Shown piece by piece: positions 10,279-18,789 of a DNA stretch of 33,241 bases. Every line of letters starts with the position of its first letter. Position 1 is the first letter of the stretch. A program made the position numbers and the translations under genes. Below the pieces are notes generated by a model. It had not been told where the DNA came from and did no database searches. It worked only from the letters and a program-made list of their open reading frames with translations. Origin of the DNA: Hofstenia miamia (Eukaryota; Xenacoelomorpha; Acoela); contig SCFE01000044.1 of the NCBI GenBank assembly GCA_004352715.1, positions 1,420,822 to 1,454,062 of the forward strand, given 5' to 3'.

Positions 10279-11574
10279 GTATGTATTCAAATCTTTGTAT
10301 AATGCTTAACAATTGAACTATGAATCAATTTGAAAATCAGAGATTTTAATTAGAAAATGTCGAAGTAAAGTAACGCTAAATTTTCTATTTTTGTTCGCTT
10401 TTAGTGCATATTTAAAAATGGCATAAGACAGTAACTTATAGAATAGAAAATGGTAATAAATGACAAAATATTTCAATTTAAATTCATTAAATAATATGGA
10501 TGAAAATTAATCTGCAGTCCAGATATCGTAAGAGTATTATCTTACCCATAATCATCTGCACACGAAATTTTTTACCAATCCCAAGAATGACATTTTCTTT
10601 GCTACTATCAAGCAATTTAAACATTTTCAATAAAATTTCGACCACAATTCAATTCAATGTATGATATTTCAACATTTTACTTATAACATATCCTTGTGAC
10701 AAATCTTACTTAAAATACACATAATGTTAAATTCATCCGCCCGTACCCGCTAATAACAATACCATACAACAGTACATTTCGGTACCTGGTGGGTAAGCCT
10801 GTTACTTGCGAGGCTAAGCTTCCACCTTACCTGAAATTGGGAGAAACAGTCCTTCACATCACGGTGGGTGTTAACCCCACAACAAGGTATCGATTTTCTA
10901 AAATATTGGCTTGACACATCACAACACGTCACGTTTTAGGATGTGCTCACAAGCACGGTTTTACAATTTTCAAGTTTACAATGATCCAACCAAAATATTG
11001 AAAAGTCAGAAGCACATAATCATTTTTTTTGTTTGAATTATTACTTAGTTAACTCTTGGAGTAACAAAATAACTCTCACTATGGTATTTACCAAAATGGT
11101 GGTGCTCATCACATTCTTTAATTTGAAGGGTGTATTTTTAGCTAATGTGTGTTAATTACTGAGTTTAACTAATATTAATTTTGTATATCCGCAGCTAATT
11201 ATAAGTTCATTCTGTGGTGCTCACATTGTGTTTGACGTAGTAGCAATTTCATTGCTCAGTTAAGGCAGATGAAAAAATTACATATAAAGGGAAAATCATT
11301 TTTAAGACATTAACAAGAACAAACAAGAGAAATGATATAGCTCTATGGAAAAGCTCATGCTAAGCAATCATATAAACCTAATTCAACCTAAGCTCAATAT
11401 TGAACCCCAAGCAACATTCTGAAGTGAAAAAATAAAAAATGAACTTTCAATGAAAAAATAGAAGTATAAAGCTTATAAATAATAGAAGTTAACTAAAACA
11501 ATAAAGTTCCTAATTAATAGTCATCAACGCCATCATCCATTCTACCATCCAATTATCTATCTTTGAAATTCAGT
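10279..11574 (+). other. Intron 1, first part
   Basis: AT-rich intron DNA without a good ORF. A less AT-rich island at 10735-10930 contains a short stem (GGTGG..AAGC with GCTT-CCACC near 10786-10828) and could be an old SINE-like piece, but I could not match A and B boxes. Confidence 0.45.
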
Positions 11575-11756
11575 CAGTGGCGTACGCAGGGAGGGGATGT
11601 CCCCTGTCAGGTTTCCAAATTTGATTTTGACTGGTTAAATCAAAAAATTTTTCGTAACAAATTGAAAAACTTAAACTCTAGTATCGTGAAATGCTTCGCC
11701 CCGCATTGGGTAATGATGATGATGCCCCCCGTCAGAAAATCCTGCGTACGCCCCTG
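11575..11756. mobile_element. hAT-type MITE with 8-bp target duplication
   Basis: The 182-bp element begins CAGTGGCGTACGCAGG and ends CCTGCGTACGCCCCTG, terminal inverted repeats of 16 bp with one mismatch. The flanking octamers AATTCAGT (11567-11574) and AAATCAGT (11757-11764) match at 7 of 8 positions, fitting the 8-bp duplication of hAT elements. Non-coding interior; it needs a transposase in trans. Confidence 0.75.
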
Positions 11757-12070
11757 AAATCAGTCAATAACTTCATTAGGCAAAGCAGTATTTATTTCAT
11801 TGCTGCAATCGAAAAAGGTGACCATATCAATTTAATTATCTTTCTCAATTAATTGTATCTTAATATTTTATAATCAATTTAGCAGTAGAGATTCTTTAAT
11901 TATTTTTGTTGTTTTAAGGATTAACCATGTTTTTCAATTCTTTAAATATACAGCTTAGACCATTTTTATGTACATTTCCAATTGGAAATATATAAGTTCA
12001 AGATAACATGAAATAATTTTATAAATAGAATTCATTAGAATTCAGTAATTTGTCTTGTTTTTGGAAAATA

Positions 12071-12072
<2 letters not shown>

Positions 12073-12107
<35 letters not shown>
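12073..12107. repeat. (TA)n microsatellite at exon 2 border
   Basis: About 17 TA units, ending directly before AAGGTTTG. It lies 22 bases upstream of the chosen exon 2 start, in the region where branch point and pyrimidine tract are expected. Confidence 0.95.
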
Positions 12108-12111
<4 letters not shown>

Positions 12112-12129
12112 TTGTATTTTAAATCCAAG

Positions 12130-12334
12130 ATTCGAGAAAGGAATTGGAATAGATGCCATACGAAAAACACAGCTCACGTTCCCTTCAGTAACAATATGTC
12201 CTCCCTACAAATTACTAAAATCAAAGATAAATCACTCAGAAAAGCATGAACACCTTATATTCCTTGATCAATTCGAAAGGAAAAAATATGACAAGCAAAT
12301 CGTTCTCCAAAATGGTGAATTTGTAGGAAAAGAA
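12130..12334 (+). CDS. DEG/ENaC sodium channel, exon 2 (palm entry)
   Basis: Residues 64-131 of the channel. QLTFPSVTICPPYKLL (residues 77-92) is the FPxVTiC block found just after TM1 in nearly all DEG/ENaC proteins, with the first ectodomain cysteine at residue 86. The acceptor AAATCCAAG before ATTCGAG restores the phase left by exon 1 (CG|A, Arg) and gives a TM1-to-FPxVTiC distance close to that of vertebrate ASICs. An alternative acceptor at 12109, right at the TA tract, pairs in phase only with the weaker exon 1 donor and would add eight residues. The donor GTAAGT follows Glu131 in phase 0. Confidence 0.85.
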
Positions 12335-12420
12335 GTAAGTTGTCCTATATAGACGTTATCAATATATTTCCAGGGACTTCATTGCTTATAGATGCATTTT
12401 GTTTGTGAAAATAATAATAG

Positions 12421-13420
12421 CAGTAGGCGTCAAATTTCTTGGGACAATGCAGAATTTGTATATTTTGCTGACTTGCAAAAAGTTTTTAAGCAGCATTTAT
12501 GACTTTATTGTGGTTTTGATCATCTTAAGGGGGTGCAATACGATTAGACTTTTGACTATAATCAAAAAACCTTTTTGACTATAGTCAAAAGACTAATCGT
12601 GTAGCATCCCCAAAAGTTACTTTTGTGGTTTACGATTAGTCAAATTATGAATTAGAAATTGTTCTATTTGAAAATGACTATTAGTCTTTTGCCTAACCTT
12701 AGAACAGTGCAGTGTTCATTGTTAAAATATGCTTGCTGCGCAAGGGTTGCTAAAAAATTCCACAACTAGTAGGCCTCAATGAAGGCTAAACGGTACAGTT
12801 TGTGGTTTCTAATCAAAACTGGATCAATGATGATTGGGTAACTCTGCTTTTCAGTTGAAAGCTTTTTTGAGTGCAAGAATGCTCAGATGACGGGTCTCAC
12901 ACAAAACCCCAAATCCATCTGTGCAACTATTAAACCTGGCTTTGTTCTAGAAAAGATATATATTGTGGTGGGAATATTGAATTCAGAAAAACTAAAATAT
13001 TAGATCATACAAATGCTTGATTATGTAACCCCTATGAGAACTGCGTTTATATGCATAATTGAGCACCTTATCACGGATTAAGTGTAATAAAGTCTTTTCT
13101 TGCTGATAAAAATTCCCGAGACCTAAATCGAATAGAGAATGTCTAGGAAACGTTAAAAACAGCAGATATATTCCATTAGAATCAGTAACAAAACCAATTC
13201 GTTGAAGTGTTTATATGGGACTGGTTCCATGAATCAAATGTTTGACCATTAATAAGAAAGCTTGTGGAATTGATGCCCAATTGTATAAACGAAGTTACAA
13301 AGGTTAGTGGTGGTAACCCATCATATTAAATTTCATAAAATTGAAACGTTGAATAAAAACCGGTTTTTCTGTGTTTTTCACACGCAACAGGCTTGTCCCA
13401 AGTAATTTTACGTTGTCTAA
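12421..13420 (+). mobile_element. Decayed Tc1/mariner element 1
   Basis: GTCAAATTTCTTGGGACAA (near 12429-12447) and TTGTCCCAAGTAATTTTAC (13393-13411) form inverted termini, 17 of 19 identical. Between them broken frames give Tc1-type transposase pieces: DWVTLLFSVESFFE (like the FSDES block), DLNRIENV then a stop then ETLK (like SPDLNPIENLW..LK), and LVELMPNCINEV (like SMPxRxxxVI). Transposase would cut and paste the element, but stops and shifts rule out activity. It lies in intron 2 on the gene's strand, with a small hairpin (12529-12612) near its 5' end. Confidence 0.75.
12529..12612. repeat. Near-perfect 84-bp hairpin
   Basis: The left arm from GGGGTGCAATACGATTAGAC pairs with the right arm ending GTGTAGCATCCCC. 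The inner 28 bp match at 26 positions around a loop of only a few bases. Further partial copies of CGATTAGTC / GACTATTAGTC follow at about 12629 and 12677. It is probably a tiny foldback or MITE remnant inside the Tc1 element. Its shape also resembles a small-RNA precursor, which the sequence cannot settle. Confidence 0.8.
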
Positions 13421-13599
13421 CCTTTAATTTTTTGATGAAATGTTTAATATCCAACAGCATGTAAAACCTAAATACCATTGGTTAACACCATCTCGTTGAG
13501 AATATATTTGCATACTGAATTAACTTTGATACTTGAGAAAAAATTTTAAAAATTAAAAATTAGGTTAAATATAGAATCTCCCAAGCAATAAAATAAATT

Positions 13600-13600
13600 A

Positions 13601-13645
<45 letters not shown>
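13600..13645. repeat. (TA)n microsatellite
   Basis: About 22 near-perfect TA units with one GT break, in intron 2, about 60 bases upstream of candidate exon 13707-13908. Confidence 0.95.
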
Positions 13646-13648
<3 letters not shown>

Positions 13649-13706
13649 GTAAGACAAATGAGAAAAAAATTTCAAATATAAAAACCCTTCAACAACAGTA
13701 CACAAG

Positions 13707-13908
13707 TCTTTTGATATCATTAAAGTGTATTGCTCTGGACAAACAAATTTAGCCGATCGTGCAGAATTAACAAAAGTAACCGTAAACACACGAGATGGGG
13801 ACAGGTATGAATTTTCATTAAACATGTTTCATCAAGGTGCAAGAAACTTTCTGCAATACCTTTATCCTACTGGAACGACAGACCACAAAACTTTACTCAA
13901 GATATCAG
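13707..13908 (+). CDS. Candidate additional or alternative exon, unrecognised
   Basis: An open segment behind the acceptor CACAAG encodes SFDIIKVYCSGQTNLADRAE and continues about 67 codons to ATATCAG|GTATGA, a good donor. It starts in phase 0, exactly what exon 2 leaves. At 13908 it ends in phase 1, which does not fit the LDLa-like exon; at an earlier donor (GGGACAG|GTATGA, 13804) it ends in phase 2, which fits that exon if its acceptor is 15186. No known domain; it could lengthen the channel's finger region. It may instead be chance or part of the Tc1-like element that follows. Low confidence. Confidence 0.3.
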
Positions 13909-13934
13909 GTATGAACCCAAAAACGCGCTAAGGA

Positions 13935-14720
13935 AAGTTCAAATTGCAAACTGAAATGAAAACGTTAAAAAGGAGACATCTCAAATTGACTGGAAATGAA
14001 CGGAAAAATTTTGTCAAAATTGCCTTACAAAACCCATTGAAATCAACGCTCATTTGAACTCAAAGTTTCAAGAAACCGAACATTTTCAAAGGTAAACGTA
14101 AAAAACGTGTAAAAAAAGTGCCACTATTGACACGGAAACAGAAAGAAGGCTGGGTTAGCTTCTGTGAAACATGTTCACCGGATGGATTTTTCAGAAATGT
14201 TTTCATAACCGATAAGTCCATGTTCCAGCTGCATAGAAACAAAATTTCTCATTGGTCTACGGCAAACAAGACTCTTCTTAAGCCATCTAGTAAATTTTCC
14301 AAAAATGCATGATTTGGGGTACTTTGACCTAGAAAGGTTTTACCTGAAAATTGTGGAAGGAGGCAATGTTGATAGTTCTAGGTATTTAATGTTTTGGCAA
14401 AATTTATCCCATTTGTAAATCAGTGTTATCGAACTGGATACATTCTTCAGCAAGATGAAGCAACCTCTCTTCTTCAAGACAGCCAAAATTTCTTCAGAGT
14501 AAAAAATCTGCAAATTTTGTAATGGCCTATCAATTCACTGGGCCTTTCAACGATAGAAAATGTTTAGGGGATCATGAAGGACGATGTGAATAAGAAAAAT
14601 CAAAAAATATGCCAAAACTGAAGCAATATTTCCTAGAGTCGTAAAAAAAATCCCCCCCGAAAATGCAGAAGAATTTGAAGGACTCAATTAAGTACAGATT
14701 TTTAAAATGTCTTCACTCTG
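13935..14720 (+). mobile_element. Decayed Tc1/mariner element 2
   Basis: Broken frames give transposase blocks in order: LKLTGNERKNFVKIAL, LLTRKQKEGWVSFCET, NVFITDKSMFQLHRNK (like the FTDES block, Asp kept), YILQQDEATSLLQDS (like the QQDNAPxHxA block, Asp kept), and GLSTIENV then a stop then GIMKDD (like SPDLNPIENLWG). The third acidic position is poorly preserved. Spacing matches a full-length transposase, but many stops make it dead. It is unlike element 1 in DNA sequence, so this is a separate insertion. Exact ends are not resolved; the 5' end lies close to candidate exon 13707-13908. Confidence 0.7.
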
Positions 14721-14829
14721 AATTCAATGTTGCCTAATTACTTTTACATAAACTATATTTGCCATCGATTGATAAAATTTTGTTTTTGTTTCGAAGAGAT
14801 TGAGAAAAAATCTGCTTTTTTTACCAGAG

Positions 14830-14832
<3 letters not shown>

Positions 14833-14876
<44 letters not shown>
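14833..14876. repeat. (TA)n microsatellite
   Basis: About 21 TA units with one TT break, in intron 2. Confidence 0.95.
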
Positions 14877-15181
14877 ATGTTCTTGAAATCACCTACTGAT
14901 CAGAATTTCAGATTGTTGAGTAAAACTATGCGTACTTCAAATGCGTTATACGAAAGTCGAATGAGCCATTCAAACATGGATTGAATCAAAATCTTTCTTT
15001 TGGATATTTGTTGTAAAACACGTCTACTAATATTTCTATTGAATATCAAATTACCTATTTTTTAGCACCATGGATTAAATATTAAACATACATTATTGCA
15101 AATTGCATTAATCACTTTTGGCTTATTGCAATAAAGTTTGAACTTTTGTCAAACAAAATCCTTTCTCAAATGTTTATTTAG

Positions 15182-15345
15182 CGTAGTTGTTCTTCTGGGT
15201 ATTTAAAATGCGATGGACAGTGTGTTAAGATGGAATACTTGTGTCCAGAAGCTCTGTTGGATTGTGATAATTTTTATACATGTGAACTGTCAGATGATTC
15301 GTTCGCAATGCAAAGAGAATCATCTATCAGTAATGAAAACATCAG
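15182..15345 (+). CDS. DEG/ENaC sodium channel, exon 3 with LDLa-like cysteine module
   Basis: Residues 132-185 and two bases of 186. It starts in phase 0 behind TTTATTTAG and ends ATCAG|GTATTT in phase 2, fitting exons 2 and 4. It encodes RSCSSGYLKCDGQCVKMEYL, CPEALLDCDNFYTC and a polar tail. Six cysteines at 134, 141, 145, 152, 159 and 165 with gaps of 6, 3, 6, 6 and 5 residues resemble an LDL-receptor class A repeat. The gaps C1-C2 and C3-C4 are typical. C2-C3 and C5-C6 are short, and the acidic Ca2+-binding S-D-E end is missing. Such a module is not part of the usual DEG/ENaC ectodomain. Placement in the gene rests on order, strand and phase, not on a transcript. Confidence 0.65.
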
Positions 15346-15627
15346 GTATTTTGTATTCAATTACATTATTGAATCTTTGTATTTGACACCAAAAGACACC
15401 TATATTATATTATTGATTAGACTTAGAAATACTATTTTTGCATTAATGTACTCTGACGTCTGACATAAGTACTAATCTTGAGAGAAAACGTTTCATTGCT
15501 AACAGCTCTAAGGACAAAAACATTAGGTATCACCTACAAAGCATTAAAGATCTTTATCTATATGAATAATCAATTAATATTCTATGGAAGAAGATAAGTG
15601 CTACTCAAGAAAAATTGAAATGAACGG

Positions 15628-15676
<49 letters not shown>
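15628..15676. repeat. (TA)n microsatellite
   Basis: About 24 TA units with one AA break, in intron 3. Confidence 0.95.
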
Positions 15677-15679
<3 letters not shown>

Positions 15680-15875
15680 TATTGTCTATTACACAATGTA
15701 TCTATTATTAAGTTATCTATTATCTAATAATTACGTTATTGTGATCTATTACTTTTCTCTTAAAATCTATTACTTTTAGGCATTTATTTTAAACACTCGA
15801 GGACACTCAGAAAAAAAAACAAGTTTTCTAATGAAATTTTAAATTTGAATAACAAACATTGTTTACGGTAAATAT

Positions 15876-16110
15876 TTATTTGTACACTGAAATTTTAAAA
15901 AAATTTTCCAAATTCTTTGCTTGAAGCTTGTTTCTTCTATCTGAACAACGCAAAATACAACTTGCTGGGATGGACAGTATTCGTAAGCACAATTTTTTAA
16001 GACATAGCTCAATATCCGCATCTGCCCAGAATTTTATGGACAATGTTGTGTTCACAAGAGCTTTAAAAAAGTTCATAAGAAAATGCTTCCATGATTTTGT
16101 TTCCGTTTGA
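15876..16110. other. Segment open on both strands, unrecognised
   Basis: Both strands are open for about 60 codons (15928-16110 plus, 15876-16076 minus). Neither peptide matches a family I know. It lies directly upstream of the + strand Penelope-like remnant and may belong to it. Confidence 0.25.
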
Positions 16111-16139
16111 GAGCAAAGTCCGATAGTTTTAACGATTTA

Positions 16140-16930
16140 GGTGCAGGTAGTGCTACCTCGATTACATTTTTCTAAAATATCTTCATAGTATTGTCCCAGA
16201 AATTCAATTTACCATGGAATTTCAAAAAGACCACAAACTAAATTTTTTTGATGTCTACATACACAATTTAAATAGTAAATATGAGAGAAGTTGGCATATC
16301 AAAGAAACAAATTCAAGATTATACATCCCGTATACTTCAAATTGAAATATATCCAACAAAATCAATACAATAAAGGCCTTGTTTACCATTGCAAAAATGA
16401 TATCTTCAAATTAAAAACATTTAACATCTGCAGCTAACAAAGTTTTTAACATCTTAGAAAGTGACGGTTATCCTCACAAATTGATCAAGAAATATTCTCT
16501 TGCATTATTTTCAAATGACACAACTATGCACATTTCCAAAAAAAGCATTGTTGAAACAAAGACTGATGTTTATTTAAAGCTTCCCTATATAGAAACCAAG
16601 TAAGAAAAAATTAGAATAATGAATACCGAATTAAAGAGGACAAAGATCTTTCCAATATTGACATCATACAAAACGAAAGATATGTTTCCAAATAAAGATC
16701 AAATGCCAAAAAATCTAATTTCCTCTTTAGTTTATTGTGAAAAAACATAAGTCAGGGAAACAAAGCCACATCTGGGTACAAGAATTAAGGAATATATGAA
16801 GTGACACCTACAAATCCGACATTTTTATGCATAAACATCAACTAAGAGAAGAAATTTTTTACATCCGACTGAGATCAGAACATCATAAAATAGGAGACGC
16901 ACTAATAATTAAGCCAAAGATCAATTATTA
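16140..16930 (+). mobile_element. Penelope-like element 1, C-terminal remnant
   Basis: Broken + strand frames spell the part after the RT core: EIQFTMEFQKDHKLNFFDVY, WHIKETNSRLYIPYTSN, AANKVFNILESDGYPHKLIK, LPYIETK, MFPNKDQMPKNLISSLVYC and VRETKPHLGTRIKEYM. The last two match the GIY-YIG endonuclease region of Penelope-like elements (xxVVYxxxC ... YIGETxRHLxxRIKEH), though the YIG itself is degraded. Frameshifts are frequent. The RT core is missing, as in a 5'-truncated copy. It lies in intron 3, on the gene's strand and opposite to the copy at 18790-20096. Confidence 0.65.
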
Positions 16931-17029
16931 AATAAATATTTAAGCATGATATCATTGAACTAATTTTTTTTCCATGAAATATGCAAAATTAATATTAAAA
17001 TTTTGTGAAGTCTATTAATTTTGCTTCAG

Positions 17030-17140
17030 AAACAGTTTTTTGAGAAACACCGATATAAATCTTTAGACAAAGCAAGTTATCTATATAACTTTTATGCCAC
17101 TGCAAGTTGTTTTAATTCTGAATCTAATTACCGCTGGTGT
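17030..17140 (+). CDS. Candidate alternative exon, unrecognised
   Basis: Behind a good acceptor (ATTTTGCTTCAG) only one of three frames is open. It encodes KQFFEKHRYKSLDKASYLYN, then a short stretch ending in SNYRWC, before GTAAAT. It enters and leaves in phase 0 (37 codons). It could follow exon 3 if that exon used the GTATTC donor after 15352, and join exon 4 at the acceptor after 17924 (ATTAG|CGC); that chain stays in frame and adds 61 codons. The main exon 3-exon 4 junction skips it with stronger splice sites. No domain is recognised. Confidence 0.3.
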
Positions 17141-17206
17141 GTAAATCACTACGGCGGTATATCGCACCACGGTGTTACACTGTATAACTGCACTGCATCA
17201 TCTCTA

Positions 17207-17212
17207 GTATAT

Positions 17213-17263
<51 letters not shown>

Positions 17264-17397
17264 TATATANNNNNNNNNNNNNNNNNNNNNNNNNNNNNNN
17301 NNNNNNNNNNNNNNNNNNNNNNNNNNNNNNNNNNNNNNNNNNNNNNNNNNNNNNNNNNNNNNNNNNNNNNNNNNNNNNNNNNNNNNNNNNNNNNNNN

Positions 17398-17436
<39 letters not shown>
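17207..17436. repeat. (TA)n tract with assembly gap
   Basis: TA repeats on both sides of a run of N at 17270-17397. The repeat itself almost certainly caused the gap, so its true length is unknown. Confidence 0.95.
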
Positions 17437-17989
17437 TAATTTGGATATATGTACGCAAATTGAGAAAATAGCTAAAATTTGTGGCTTGCCAATCAATAAT
17501 GAAATTTCATTTTCACTGCTAAATTGCATGCTACTCATTCAATGAAAATTGCATTTTTATTGAATTGTGTCATCAATGAGACAGAATTTTTTTTTGAGAA
17601 ATACGTTTATATTTGATATATGAACACAAAACTATTCTGTAGCGGAATTTCACAAAGTTAACATCGCTTTTTCAAGTAAATACCATATCCATCATAACAT
17701 ACGATTCCTCTACGAAAATATCTATATGATAAATATTATATTGTTATCAGATTAGAAAGCTATCGCATCTCCGAATATTGGCATAGTGAAAACAATAATT
17801 TTAAAAATTAAGAAATTAATTGATGCCCCATGCCAACAGAATGGTTCTTGAAGTCTGAAGCCAAATTCTATTTTATCCTAGTTTTTATCCCTATTCAAAA
17901 TCACTCTATTAATATCAGTATTAGCGCATAAAGTGTGTATATATTATGAAAATCATAACATCAATTTTATATGTGCCCCTACATGTAAG
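17437..17989 (+). other. Intron 3, last part
   Basis: AT-rich DNA with no ORF or recognised element. ATATGTGCCCCTACATGTAAG at the end serves as the acceptor for exon 4. Confidence 0.5.
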
Positions 17990-18293
17990 CTATTGCTTGA
18001 CCAAGCCCTCTTACAAGTTATATTTTAGTAATCTCATTGGAAAAAGTAATGCTCAGAATAATATTGATTCAAATACACGAAAATGGATGAGAATATACAA
18101 AAACTCTATAATGTCCAATTTTGAAGATCTTGTACATCGAATGTCATTCAGCAAAAAAGATTTGGACAGCTACGGGATGAATTTCTCAGAGTTCATCATA
18201 CAATGCAGTTTTAAGCATGAAGCTTGCACTGACCACAAAAAGTATTTCAAGGACCTTTATTTGGACAATTTCGGTAAATGTTTCCAATTTCAG
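17990..18293 (+). CDS. DEG/ENaC sodium channel, exon 4 (finger / first cysteine block)
   Basis: Residues 187-287, with residue 186 split across the junction. MSFSKKDLDSYGMNFSEFII then QCSFKHEAC and LYLDNFGKCFQFQ match the DEG/ENaC pattern in which an FI..CSF.g..C block is followed by a GkCf.F turn. The acceptor after 17989 leaves one base that completes Ser186 with exon 3. Translation upstream to 17925 is also open and could be used with another acceptor. The donor CAG|GTATGA gives phase 0. The first residues (YCLTKPSYKLYFSN) lack a clear family match. An A/T inverted repeat begins 55 bases after the exon. Confidence 0.85.
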
Positions 18294-18348
18294 GTATGAA
18301 GGTTTAGAGTGCAACCTCATAGTTAATTTATTCTAGTTATTATTCTAG

Positions 18349-18660
18349 CATGAAAAACGAAAATGAAAAATGAAACATTTCAATTCCGTTTTTCGTTTTT
18401 TAATTTTCGTTTTGGTTGTTATCATTCTTATGTAATTGCTATGTTGTTGTTTTTAAACTACTATAACTTCTCTCAATAATACAAAGAGTGGTTCTTTACC
18501 TAATATGGACATACATTTCTTTTAATTACCTTTGCGGTTACTGTTTATTAATTAAACAATCAATGGGATAGCAATTATTTAAGAATGATAACAACCAAAA
18601 CGAAAAACGGAAATTGAAATGTTTCATTTTTCATTTATGTTTTTCATTTTTCAATTTTTG
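18349..18660. repeat. Long inverted repeat (foldback) of GAAAAATG-type sequence
   Basis: The left arm (18349-18431, containing GAAACATTTCAATTCCG and GGTTGTTATCATTCTTA) is the near-perfect reverse complement of the right arm (about 18581-18660). The arms continue weakly inward (AATTGCTAT at about 18434 against ATAGCAATT at about 18569), leaving a loop of roughly 120 bp. Degenerate GAAAATGAAA / TTTTCATTT repeats continue to about 18800. No coding potential. It is probably a MITE or foldback element, abutting Penelope-like element 2. Confidence 0.75.
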
Positions 18661-18789
18661 TTTTTCTTTTCAAAAAGTTTTAAAATGGAAATTGGCAAAA
18701 TGAATTTTGAAAAGCGAAAATGAAAAATTGTCATTTCCGTTTTTTAATTTCAATTTTCATTTAATCTTTTCAAATGATGAACATGAAAA

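Noticed and set aside
10735-10930. Possible tRNA or tRNA-derived SINE
   Set aside because: A short stem exists but no cloverleaf and no convincing A and B boxes on either strand.
12050-12129. Coding start before exon 2 with a YIYIYI stretch
   Set aside because: This is the translated TA microsatellite; the conserved channel sequence begins after it, and the exon 1 phase fits an acceptor downstream of it.
17021-17545. A 174-codon ORF with a (YI)n tract
   Set aside because: Most of it is translated (TA)n and N. Only the first part (17030-17140) is kept as a candidate exon.
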